Assembly (NCBI RefSeq): GCF_004340665.1 | Contig: NZ_SLWO01000007.1 | Coordinates: 73,623 to 137,622, forward strand | Direction: 5' to 3' | Origin: Pedobacter psychrotolerans | Lineage (GTDB): Bacteria > Bacteroidota > Bacteroidia > Sphingobacteriales > Sphingobacteriaceae | Length of the DNA: 64,000 nt | Shown: positions 26,734 through 34,678 of the stretch, in pieces | Numbering within the stretch: the first letter of the stretch is position 1 | Layout: each line of letters opens with the position of its first letter | Program-made: the position numbers and the translations under genes | Notes under the pieces: model-generated | The model's input: the letters and a program-made list of their open reading frames with translations, nothing else | The model's database searches: none | What the model was told of the DNA's origin: nothing

Positions 26734-27306
26734 ACCAAACAAAACATGCAGTCTTTTCACTAAAATATTCATAGACACATAACCCCTTCATCTCAAAATT
26801 GATGCAGACATGCAAGTTAACGCAAGGACATATCAGGTAGATTAAAACAGTTCAGAATGCCTTCCCAATCTACACATCAAGCTCAGCCAAGCTCAAGGCA
26901 CCTAAAGGAATAATTACGTAACCCCCAGCTCGTTCAAAGAATGCCGCTTAAATGAGGCGGATGCATGAATGAAAAGTAGCGCACTGGAATAAGCGACATT
27001 GAAATGCATGACCTTTTTGGCATCAATGAGTAATCAACCAGAAAACCTTTAACATAAATTACAATCGTATCCTTTTCACCCGCTTTTGAAGATTGCCTTT
27101 CAGGTTGACATATCAGGCATTCACCACATCCGCAACTGAAGCACCTTTTCAATTACGCTTCCTTAAGCATCAGAAAGCATCAAACAAACCAAACTGATTC
27201 CATATAAATCAACACACCAATAACATGGGAAGTCCATCCAGTTTAATTTCTATTTTTTTGGATGAGGCATAAAGCTTAAACAGTCGTTAAAACCATTGAT
27301 TTGATT
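26734..27306. other. Non-coding region of about 570 bases
   Basis: A minus-strand open frame at 26934-27152 (72 codons, starting MKRCFSCGCGECLICQ) is Cys-rich at its start and has no matching pattern, so I do not support it as a gene. No tRNA-like fold, repeat copy or strong hairpin is seen. The right end runs into the promoter of the broken DUF6965 gene. Confidence 0.4.
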
Positions 27307-27314
27307 TATCTTTG
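27307..27314 (+). promoter_or_regulatory. -7 promoter element before the DUF6965 pseudogene
   Basis: TATCTTTG, a perfect TAnnTTTG box, ends 18 bases before the pseudogene ATG, so the promoter seems intact although the gene is broken. Confidence 0.5.
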
Positions 27315-27332
27315 AAGCTTAAATATCCGGAA

Positions 27333-27571
27333 ATGACAACAGAAGAAGTGAATAAATTAGAAGAGTGGTTTAGCAATGCCCTATGGCAACAAATACCTGT
27401 ATATTTAAACTCTTCTGTAATGGTTACCGACTATGACCTATCCTAGAATCCCATTTTCTTCCTTTGAGAACCTATCTGAACACTAAAATCAATAAGCCAA
27501 TCATTTACCGGTTAGCGCAAATGAAGCTCATCATTGAAAGAACATTTAGTATTTCTAAATTTAACCCTTAA
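27333..27571 (+). pseudogene. Frameshifted DUF6965-like gene
   Basis: From the ATG at 27333 the frame reads MTTEEVNKLEEWFSNALWQQ then IPVYLNSSVMVTDYD and hits TAG at 27444-27446. One base back in frame, the sequence goes on ESHFLPLRTYLNTKINKP, then IIYRLAQMKLIIE, to a TAA at 27569-27571. Joined, the two halves give an about 79-residue protein with the layout of small Bacteroidota DUF6965 proteins (acidic N-terminal helix, TD motif, SHF, RLxQxK helix). The break is explained by loss of a single base near 27435-27445. A sequencing error would have the same look. Confidence 0.65.
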
Positions 27572-27750
27572 AAACATCCATCATTCAATACCAGGATGGT
27601 CAAGCGAAAAATGCGCTTTGTTGATATATCTATAGGATTTAACAAGGTTTATCTCCATCCATTAGTCCAAGTAAATAATTGGAAAGGGAATCACCGATGC
27701 CTCAATAAAACTACTAAAAACAGAAAATAACCTAATAACAACATCAATAA

Positions 27751-28275
27751 ATGGAATTTTACAGAAACAAAAAAAAATCAGCACAACTTATCTTCATCTG
27801 TTCAGCAATCCTGCTTGCCCTGATAGCGGTATTTTTGTATAGCATCGGATTATTCACAGGTACCATTGCCACTAAGCTAGCCGGGATATCCGCTGTTCTA
27901 GGGCTCATTCTGCTCATTGTGATCATCAGAATGTTGATTTCGCTAAACCGCTCAGCTCCGATGCTAGTCCTAAGCAAGGAAGGGATAAGCTCAACGGTCA
28001 CTGCAGTGAGCAAAGCAGCAGGACTGATATGCTGGAAAGACATCCTGCACATTTCCCTTGCCAAAGTGGGGTGGGATACACTTGTGGAACTCACTGTAAG
28101 CAGATCTGAACATTATATGCCAGTCATCAAGAAAAAACTTTCCGCTATGGCAGTCAGCGGCATACAGGATGCAGCCGGGAACCTGCAAATTTTCCTTACC
28201 GCATCAGAGCTGGACATGGACGCAAACAAACTATTTGAGATCATTCAGGACTATCAGAAAAAAATAGCAGGCTAA
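27751..28275 (+). CDS. Two-helix membrane protein, STM3941-like
   Basis: A 174-residue protein from an ATG in an A-rich context. It begins with a basic FYRNKKKSAQ, two hydrophobic helices at about 12-34 and 42-62, then RSAPMLVLSKEGISS and a GLICWKDILHISL strand pair. This order (short N-terminal strand, helical hairpin, PH-like strands with a WxDI motif, final helix) resembles STM3941-family proteins. Its plan is like that of the gene at 26194, so the two may be distant relatives on either side of the DUF6965 remnant. Function unknown. Confidence 0.6.
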   Translation: MEFYRNKKKSAQLIFICSAILLALIAVFLYSIGLFTGTIATKLAGISAVLGLILLIVIIRMLISLNRSAPMLVLSKEGISSTVTAVSKAAGLICWKDILHISLAKVGWDTLVELTVSRSEHYMPVIKKKLSAMAVSGIQDAAGNLQIFLTASELDMDANKLFEIIQDYQKKIAG

Positions 28276-28482
28276 TCATCTACATCACCATTTTGTTGTG
28301 GGTATCGGTCAAGCTTCTTATCTCTTGAACTTAAAAGACACAAGGCTCAAGAATCTTCCTGGTCTAGCCAAGATAGTATTGCAAGCCTTCAATGCAATCT
28401 TGATTGATAGCGACCTGAAATGATCCGATAGGCAGAAACCCTTAACCTACCGGATATCATGGCTGAGGCTTTACCAATGCAA

Positions 28483-29715
28483 TTAACGATAATAATAAAT
28501 GTCATTCATCATGGCCACACCGCAGGTTGTTTCAAAAGCATTACGTACGTTGTCTGGTGTGCGTGTACCCCATATATTCCACATTAAACCTTGTGAATTA
28601 CGGATTGACCAAGCCTGAGCTGCATTCGCATCAAGCCAGGCGCCATAGTTGGTTACTGTACCTGTATTTTTTACAAAAAGACATGCCCATCGTGCAAATA
28701 TGCTTTTCATCCCCTGAGTATCTGCAACTGCATTTTCATCTTTCAGTATCCCACCAGACTGATTGCACATGCTGTCATGCGCATAATCCATCGCTTTCAA
28801 ACCCATAGCACGGTAATTCACTGCAGGATAATCTCCGCGCAAAATATCACAGGCGCCGATAAAAGTGCCCTGGGTATAAGAGAGTGCACCTTCTGTGATA
28901 TTTCCTGCTTTGTTGATGGCACCTTTAACTTCACCGGTAGATGCATCATAAAGCTTCAGCACTATCCAATCCATAAGCTGCTTGGCCCTATTTTTATATA
29001 CCGGGTCACCTGTAGCCTGATATAACAGCATTGCACATATTACTGCAGGTGCATTCACGCAAGTATTTTTAGTCTCGTTGGCAGTGGTCCACCATAATCC
29101 CCCTCCTAAAGACTGTGTATCCCAGGCACGGTTCCACATCATATTAAAATTATTTTTTGCCATATCTAACATCCCGCCATCATTGGTGATCTTGAATGCC
29201 CGAATACACATTAAAGCGCCCCATACCACATCGTCATTATAGATGTTATTGGACCAAAGCAATCCATAGCCATCCCGCACCCCATTGTACAGATAAATGA
29301 TCTTATTTTTTAAATCATCGCTAGGGTTGATATTATAGGCGTCAATAAGCATTTCAATGGCCTCTTGCTGGGTCCAGAAATCCATACGTCCGGTGTGGTT
29401 ATCATCCTTCCAATAATATGCTTTAAAAGATGTACCGTAGGTACCATACTGGTTGTAAAAATGATTGTTATAGACTTGCATGGCCATGAGCGCCTCATTT
29501 TTGGTGGGCAGTGGCACACTTACCAGATCAGCGGTATTTGACTGTATAGCCAATGCTGCTGACAATTCAGGTTTGCTAGGTTTCTGTTCTTTTTTACAGC
29601 TAACCAGAAGGATTGCCAATACAAAGGTGTTGACTACAATCAATTGTCGGCCTCCACGAAGGCGATCTGTAATTTTAAAAGTCCATCTTTGACCTTTCTT
29701 TTTGTCTGTTTTCAT
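28483..29715 (-). CDS. Glycoside hydrolase family 76 lipoprotein
   Basis: A 410-residue protein with a late lipobox (AILLVSC, Cys near residue 40) after a basic N-terminus. The body is a GH76 (alpha/alpha)6 barrel. It has the catalytic Asp pair in YNDDVVWGALMCIRAF (near residue 160), AWDTQSLGGGLWWTTANETKNTCVNAPAV, GAINKAGNITEGALSYTQG and SIFARWACLFVKNTG. GH76 enzymes are endo-alpha-1,6-mannanases acting on yeast mannan or related glycans, usually at the cell surface. It stands alone without SusCD partners. A perfect 7-3-7 palindrome lies in its leader. Confidence 0.88.
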   Translation of the reverse strand: MKTDKKKGQRWTFKITDRLRGGRQLIVVNTFVLAILLVSCKKEQKPSKPELSAALAIQSNTADLVSVPLPTKNEALMAMQVYNNHFYNQYGTYGTSFKAYYWKDDNHTGRMDFWTQQEAIEMLIDAYNINPSDDLKNKIIYLYNGVRDGYGLLWSNNIYNDDVVWGALMCIRAFKITNDGGMLDMAKNNFNMMWNRAWDTQSLGGGLWWTTANETKNTCVNAPAVICAMLLYQATGDPVYKNRAKQLMDWIVLKLYDASTGEVKGAINKAGNITEGALSYTQGTFIGACDILRGDYPAVNYRAMGLKAMDYAHDSMCNQSGGILKDENAVADTQGMKSIFARWACLFVKNTGTVTNYGAWLDANAAQAWSIRNSQGLMWNIWGTRTPDNVRNAFETTCGVAMMNDIYYYR

Positions 29716-29747
29716 AATTTCGGTAGTTATATTTGGTTATTGCACTA

Positions 29748-29764
29748 AGCTGTTTGGAACAGCT
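29748..29764. promoter_or_regulatory. Palindrome in the GH76 leader
   Basis: AGCTGTT (29748-29754), TGG, AACAGCT (29758-29764): a perfect 7-bp inverted repeat with a 3-base spacer. It lies 33 bases upstream of the GH76 ATG and downstream of a near-consensus -7 box TATCTTTA (complement of 29781-29788). It may be a repressor operator or an mRNA hairpin. Confidence 0.45.
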
Positions 29765-29780
29765 AGCGATGTTAATTGCT

Positions 29781-29788
29781 TAAAGATA
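29781..29788 (-). promoter_or_regulatory. Near-consensus -7 element for the GH76 gene
   Basis: The complement reads TATCTTTA, one mismatch from TAnnTTTG, 65 bases before the GH76 start codon. No clear -33 element is seen. Confidence 0.3.
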
Positions 29789-29819
29789 AATATAAAGCTG
29801 GCGTTTAAATACTAAGGTT

Positions 29820-30200
29820 ACTCAGTAATTATTATGCCCAATGATATTCCATACTTTATCAAAACAAGATTTTAAAAAAAATAAAAACCTGATTATCAGT
29901 AAAATAATTCTGAAAAAATTTAAATCAGTTAACTTTATATTGGCAATAATCAAAAATATATAAAGCAACTAATACACATTTTAGAAGTTTTTATATAGTA
30001 TTTCATTATGGCAATATTGTCATTTCCATAAAAGTTACATTTGCAGCTGAATACATCATTAATGGGACTAATCAGCAAATGCAACGGCGAGTAGAATAAG
30101 AGAGATCCATTTATTCTGTAGAATCAGCTTCATATAAGATAGTCATTTTTAAAAAAAAAAGAAGACAGCATAGATAGCACATCAACCAGTACCTAAATGG
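29820..30200. other. Intergenic region between divergent GH76 and amidase genes
   Basis: Very A/T-rich, with no open frame of interest and no clear hairpin. It must contain the rest of both upstream regions; nothing else is recognised. Confidence 0.4.
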
Positions 30201-30228
30201 TTGCCATTTATAAATCTTATTATATTTG
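30201..30228 (+). promoter_or_regulatory. Promoter of the Ntn amidase gene
   Basis: TTG at 30201-30203, 17 bases, then TATATTTG at 30221-30228, a good TTG / TAnnTTTG promoter. It lies 32 bases upstream of the ATG at 30261 and would fall inside any longer reading from 30201, which supports the ATG as the true start. Confidence 0.6.
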
Positions 30229-30260
30229 CGAATAATGAATTAATTCTTAACTTATTCTAT

Positions 30261-31364
30261 ATGAAACTTTTGTTTTTGCGCCTCATTGTACTATGCTCTT
30301 TCATTTATTCCACTCCTGTTAATGCCTGCTCTGTCTTTTTACTTACAGGTAAAAATCATAATGTAATCGGCTTTAACGAAAACTGGAAAACGATGCCCGG
30401 AATGATCGTTGTGAACAAGCGTGAGGTTGTCAAAAGAAATATAAGCTGGCAAAACCTGACGACTGACCAGCAGCAATACACTCAGCAATGGCGTTCAAAA
30501 TTCGGTTCTGTAACTTTTAATCTTTTGGGATACGATTTCCCTTGTTATGGAGTGAATGAAAAAGGTCTCTTTTTGGTTGAATTGTATCTGGAGGAAACCA
30601 GTAAAGTCTATAATCCAATGCAGCCTAATATGTTTTGGGCACAGTGGATTCAGTATCAGTTGGACAATTACAAATCTGTAAAAGAAGTTATTGAACATCT
30701 GAATGATGGACCAAATATCGACTGGTGGCCCAATGCAGCAGGAAGTCATTTTTTTCTAACTGATGCGAAAGGAAATTCTGCAACGATCGCTTTACTAAAC
30801 GGTAAATATACAGTACTGACTAATAAAGAAATGCCAATGCCGCTGCTATGCAACAATCAATACCATGAGGATCTCGATGCTTCAAAAAAGTTTGATTTTC
30901 TCGGTGGAAGTGAAAAGTTTAATTTTAGTCAAAGTAAAAACTGGGAAGACCGCTATACCCGCGCGTACTATATGCTTAATAAGTATAACTACGATGAAAA
31001 ACCTGTTGATTATGCATGGAATGTTTTAAACTCCATACATCCCGGCGAATGGCAGACTGTTATTGACACTAAAAAAATGAATCTCTATTTCAGATCCGAC
31101 TTAAAAAAAGAAGTCAAGACGATCGACATGACCAAGTTAAATTTCGATAAAAATGCGGTGGTGAAATACTTAGATATTCACACCGATGAAACAGGCATTG
31201 TTAATGATCATTTCCAAAATCTGACCATTGCAAAAAACAGTGAATATGTTGAAAAAGGATTTCCCATCGGATATGATAATAAAGAATTTGGAAGTTCCAA
31301 TGTTTTCGAAAAACTGAAAGAAAATATCGTGAATTTCTTTCAGAATATTCTGCCGGAATCTTAA
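30261..31364 (+). CDS. Linear amide C-N hydrolase (choloylglycine hydrolase/penicillin V acylase family)
   Basis: A 367-residue protein from the ATG at 30261. A signal peptide (MKLLFLRLIVLCSFIYSTPVNA) would be cut before Cys23. In this Ntn-hydrolase family the Cys freed at the mature N-terminus is the nucleophile, and CSVFLLTGKNHNVIGFNENW fits that start. Further family features are a GVNEKGLFLVELYLEE segment near residue 100 and a LLCNNQYHED region near 205. Members cleave amide bonds of bile salts, penicillin V or acyl-homoserine lactones; the Gram-negative secreted group is linked mainly to the last two. The substrate cannot be told from sequence. Confidence 0.8.
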   Translation: MKLLFLRLIVLCSFIYSTPVNACSVFLLTGKNHNVIGFNENWKTMPGMIVVNKREVVKRNISWQNLTTDQQQYTQQWRSKFGSVTFNLLGYDFPCYGVNEKGLFLVELYLEETSKVYNPMQPNMFWAQWIQYQLDNYKSVKEVIEHLNDGPNIDWWPNAAGSHFFLTDAKGNSATIALLNGKYTVLTNKEMPMPLLCNNQYHEDLDASKKFDFLGGSEKFNFSQSKNWEDRYTRAYYMLNKYNYDEKPVDYAWNVLNSIHPGEWQTVIDTKKMNLYFRSDLKKEVKTIDMTKLNFDKNAVVKYLDIHTDETGIVNDHFQNLTIAKNSEYVEKGFPIGYDNKEFGSSNVFEKLKENIVNFFQNILPES

Positions 31365-31381
31365 GATTTATCAAATAAGTC

Positions 31382-31408
31382 AAGAGGAAACATGATGACA
31401 TTCCTCTT
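31382..31408 (+). terminator. Hairpin after the Ntn amidase gene
   Basis: AAGAGGAA (31382-31389) pairs with TTCCTCTT (31401-31408) around an 11-nt loop, 17 bases after the stop codon. There is no long T tract, so termination is probable but not certain. Confidence 0.5.
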
Positions 31409-31435
31409 CCTCTCGGATGAGAGATCTATAAATTA

Positions 31436-31568
31436 TAAGAGGCTGTATCAAAATTCGAAAATGTCATCCTGAGCCTGTCGAAGGACTTCTGAAAATGTCC
31501 TTAACGGTGTTTCGACAAGCTCAACATGACAAATTTTAATCTCAATTAATAATGATACAGCTTCTTAT
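31436..31568. repeat. Nested palindromic repeat element, copy 1
   Basis: The outer arms AAGAGGCTGTATCA and TGATACAGCTTCTT pair across about 130 bases. Inside are TGTCATCCTGAGCCTGTCGAA and, inverted with mismatches, TTCGACAAGCTCAACATGACA. The same element recurs at 63475-63613 with only a few differences, and its inner part recurs twice more to the window end. It has no open frame, so it looks like a REP- or MITE-type non-autonomous element. Confidence 0.85.
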
Positions 31569-31768
31569 TATAAGTTCAATTTTACATTTCAGTTAATATC
31601 TTTGTTTTGATCATTTAAACATAGCATAGTTTTCAGCAATGCACACTGAGACCGAAGAGGAAATGATTATACGGAGGTCCTCGCTAAGGTATACATTCAT
31701 CCTTAAAACATTGGTGTCATACACATATTGCACAAATAGCTCTATAACATTGTAGTGTCAATACGGGC
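31569..31768 (+). other. Spacer with promoter box and a 38-codon open frame
   Basis: TATCTTTG at 31597-31604 is a perfect -7 box. A short frame follows, from ATG at 31639 to TAG at 31755, reading MHTETEEEMIIRRSSLRYTF and then ILKTLVSYTYCTNSS. It matches nothing I know. It could be a small protein, or the stump of a gene whose rest has been lost, since the next 300 bases hold another relic. Confidence 0.25.
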
Positions 31769-32077
31769 TTAACTTCTACCGCAGATATTTTTCCTGGATT
31801 GCACCTCTAGTGGTTTAGATAGATATGCATTAGCTTCATGTTTCCTCAAGAGGATATAAACAAAAATTACATGCTCGTCTGGTTTCAGTAACTGAGTTCC
31901 GGCTTGCCTGACATGTTCAATGTTATGTTTCCGCATATAAGTGAAAAATCATCTCGAATCAAACCCCCTTTTGTCTTCCTTCAGAGGAAAACTACCACTT
32001 CGATAATACAATTCGGTTGCTCATCTAAAATATGTTCGATATGCTTGCTTTTAGATAGCTAATGAGTCAATAATCAC
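31769..32077 (-). pseudogene. Possible decayed response-regulator (LytTR-type receiver) fragment
   Basis: On the minus strand, pieces in shifting frames read VIIDSLAI, then SKHIEHILDEQPNCIIEVVVF, then LLKPDEHVIFVYILLRKHEA and NAYLSKPLEVQS. Their order fits a receiver domain (IIDD-P-AI start, ELxxLL helix, KPDxHVIFV strand, AYLSKPL with the conserved Lys-Pro). Several stops and frame breaks make it non-functional. The call rests on pattern resemblance only. Confidence 0.3.
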
Positions 32078-32245
32078 CTTCAAACATAATTGTTTTTGCT
32101 AGTCGATACCATATATCGATGAGAATTATCTATTGCAAATTTAGTAACACTACAATTACTAAAACTTAAGAAATACTTAAATAGGGATATTTCTTTATAA
32201 ATCTTCCCGTCGAAAATACAAACGGGCTTCCATTCTAAGAGTTGA

Positions 32246-34030
32246 TTAATCGAGTAATAATTCATCAAGTTTATTAATTTCATCTACCAGTTTACGCCTG
32301 CCGATCTGTTGGCGCCACATGGCGTAATAAAGCCCTTTTTGATCAATTAATTCTTCATGATTACCGCTCTCCACAATTTCTCCATTTTCCAGAACATAAA
32401 TTCGGTTAGCATGCATGATTGTTGATAAGCGGTGGGCAATGATCAAGGTAATATGATCTTTAAGTTCAGATAACTTATTCACCGTTTTAGTAATTTCCTC
32501 TTCTGTCAAGGAATCCAATGCCGAGGTGGCCTCGTCAAACAGTAAAATATTTGGATGTCTTAATAATGCCCTCGCTATGGATAATCTTTGTTTTTCACCA
32601 CCAGAAACTTTTACGCCACTCTCTCCGATAAGCGTATCAAGGCCATCTTCTGCTCTCGATAACAACGACTGACAGGCGGCTTTGTTGAGTGCCTCCATGC
32701 ACTCCTCATCCGTTGCATCAGGTCTTACAAACCTAAGGTTGTCTCTGATATTACCGGAAAACAACTGCGTATCTTGAGTGACAAAACCAATTTTCCTTCT
32801 CAGCTCATCAAGGTGAATTTCATCTGTATGTGTCTTATTATAAAATACATCTCCTTTGAATGGTTTGTATAAGCCAACTAATAATTTAATCAAGGTGGTT
32901 TTCCCTGATCCAGAAGGCCCTACAAATGCTACTGTTTCCCCTTCTTCGGCATGGAAGGAGATGCCATTCAATGCATTGCGATTACTATTTTTATATTTAA
33001 AAAATACATCCTTAAACTCAATATGATCAATTTTGTTTAGTGCCGTCGGTTCGTCGGGCACGGCTTCCACAGGCATATCCATAATGCGTTTGAAGTTGCC
33101 AAAAGATATTTGCGCTTCCCGCCATGTTAAAGCCATATGACCGAACTCTTGTAAGGGTCCAAATAGAAAATAAGAGTATAATAAGAAACTAAAGTATTGA
33201 CCAGCTGAAAGTTCTTTATCAAAAATTAGCATGAGCATCACCACTATCATTACACTTCTCACAACATTAACTGTACTTCCCTGAATAAAGCTCAGCATCC
33301 GCAAGATTTTGGTTTTTACAATTTCCAGGTTTAGAATCTTATAAGTCGCCGTATTTAAACGATTAATTTCCTGTTCACCTAAGCCGTGACTTTTTACCAA
33401 TTCGATATTTCTCAGTGACTCTGTTGAACGTCCTGCCAATACTGAGGTCTTGGATATAATTGCCCTGTGAATAACCTTTACCTTCTCAGATAGTTTCCAG
33501 CTTAAATAGGTAATGATCGGAACGGAAGCGATGAACACCAACGTAACCTTATAGCTAATTAAAGCTGAATACACACTTACAAAAATGATCCCAAATAGTG
33601 CCATAAAGGTGACATTGATGGAAGACTTTATAAAGTTCTCAGAGTCACTTCTCACTCTGCCTAGCATGTCTAGCTTTGCACCGCTTCGTTGCTCTTCGAA
33701 AACATAATAAGGCATATCCAACGAATGTTTCACTCCATCGGCATACATCTCCGCTCCTGTTTTCTGTGCAATGGTGATCGTAAAAAAATCTTGAAAATTA
33801 TTGGCTATTCGAGATATGAGCGCTGCACCAACACCTAAACCTATTAAAGTCATAATTCCTGTGAAATATTCATGTCTGGTGAGTAGTTCTCTCTTATTGA
33901 TATAGTCATCAACAAGTTTTCCAGTAATTAATGGCTCAACGAGTGAAAAACCCTGATTGATTGCTGTCATCAACAACGCCAATAAGACAATATACTTGTG
34001 TTTTTTTAAATAGCTTAACAGAATCTTCAT
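32246..34030 (-). CDS. ABC transporter, fused permease and ATPase (exporter type)
   Basis: A 594-residue half transporter. Residues 1-310 form a six-helix ABC_membrane domain (helices start KYIVLLALLMTAINQGFS). Residues 335-590 form the ATPase with Walker A GPSGSGKTTLIKLL, Q-loop VTQDTQLF, signature VSGGEKQRLSIARALL, Walker B ILLFDEATSALD and H-loop IIAHRLSTI. It resembles MsbA/multidrug exporters and probably works as a homodimer exporting lipid or drug-like substrates. It is monocistronic: left of its stop codon is decayed sequence, and upstream lies a tRNA cluster. Confidence 0.92.
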   Translation of the reverse strand: MKILLSYLKKHKYIVLLALLMTAINQGFSLVEPLITGKLVDDYINKRELLTRHEYFTGIMTLIGLGVGAALISRIANNFQDFFTITIAQKTGAEMYADGVKHSLDMPYYVFEEQRSGAKLDMLGRVRSDSENFIKSSINVTFMALFGIIFVSVYSALISYKVTLVFIASVPIITYLSWKLSEKVKVIHRAIISKTSVLAGRSTESLRNIELVKSHGLGEQEINRLNTATYKILNLEIVKTKILRMLSFIQGSTVNVVRSVMIVVMLMLIFDKELSAGQYFSFLLYSYFLFGPLQEFGHMALTWREAQISFGNFKRIMDMPVEAVPDEPTALNKIDHIEFKDVFFKYKNSNRNALNGISFHAEEGETVAFVGPSGSGKTTLIKLLVGLYKPFKGDVFYNKTHTDEIHLDELRRKIGFVTQDTQLFSGNIRDNLRFVRPDATDEECMEALNKAACQSLLSRAEDGLDTLIGESGVKVSGGEKQRLSIARALLRHPNILLFDEATSALDSLTEEEITKTVNKLSELKDHITLIIAHRLSTIMHANRIYVLENGEIVESGNHEELIDQKGLYYAMWRQQIGRRKLVDEINKLDELLLD

Positions 34031-34168
34031 AGTTTCGGCAAATTACATACGGTATTTTATAACGTAATAAAACTTGTTTTATGATTATACTTTAGAATCT
34101 TCAAGATCATCCTGTATAGTTATCATTCATAGCATCTTTTTTACCCAAACTCATACCAATAAAAAAAC

Positions 34169-34201
34169 AAAGCCCTCTAAATTTATCATTTAGAGGGCTT
34201 T
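34169..34201 (-). terminator. Terminator of the tRNA cluster
   Basis: A perfect 14-bp stem: AAAGCCCTCTAAAT (34169-34182) and ATTTAGAGGGCTTT (34188-34201), 5-nt loop. Read on the minus strand it follows the last tRNA by 11 bases. The outer A/T flanks give it a T tract in both directions. Confidence 0.8.
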
Positions 34202-34212
34202 TTCTGTTTTTG

Positions 34213-34286
34213 TCGGGATGGCAGGATTCGAACCTACGACCTCCTGCTCCCAAAGCAGGCGCGATACCGGGCTACGCTACATCCCG
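34213..34286 (-). tRNA. tRNA-Pro (anticodon TGG), copy 1
   Basis: A 74-base cloverleaf on the minus strand. The acceptor stem CGGGATG/CATCCCG has discriminator A. The anticodon arm is CCTGC-TTTGGGA-GCAGG with anticodon TGG, and the T arm is GTAGGTTCGAATCCTGC. The 3' CCA is not encoded. It is identical to the copy at 34341-34414. Confidence 0.97.
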
Positions 34287-34340
34287 AACTTTTTGGTATC
34301 ACCTTTTTTTAATCCTTTTGAAAAGTAGATTGAACTTTTG

Positions 34341-34414
34341 TCGGGATGGCAGGATTCGAACCTACGACCTCCTGCTCCCAAAGCAGGCGCGATACCGGGC
34401 TACGCTACATCCCG
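34341..34414 (-). tRNA. tRNA-Pro (anticodon TGG), copy 2
   Basis: Identical 74-base cloverleaf to the neighbouring tRNA-Pro. The match extends into both flanks (TTTTG before and AACTT plus a GGTATC after), so the pair arose by a recent local tandem duplication of roughly 128 bases. Confidence 0.97.
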
Positions 34415-34509
34415 AACTTGGTATCTTCTTTTTATTTCCTTATTTCTAAGGGCTGCAAAGTAACAATTTTAAAATGACATATTCACTTTTTTTATTACTT
34501 TTTTTTTGC

Positions 34510-34597
<88 letters not shown>

Positions 34598-34678
34598 TTT
34601 TCAACCTCTAAATTTGTCCTACCGACCTTGTTTTGAGGTCTGCAAATATAGTAAAACAAGTTATTTTACAAAAGAAAA

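Noticed and set aside
26934..27152. Cys-rich 72-codon frame on the minus strand that might be a small metal-binding protein
   Set aside because: Cys are only in the first 16 residues, the rest has no pattern, and no promoter box was seen.
34210..34449. 79-codon plus-strand frame over the tRNA-Pro pair
   Set aside because: It is the antisense reading of two identical tRNA genes, which explains its internal repeat.
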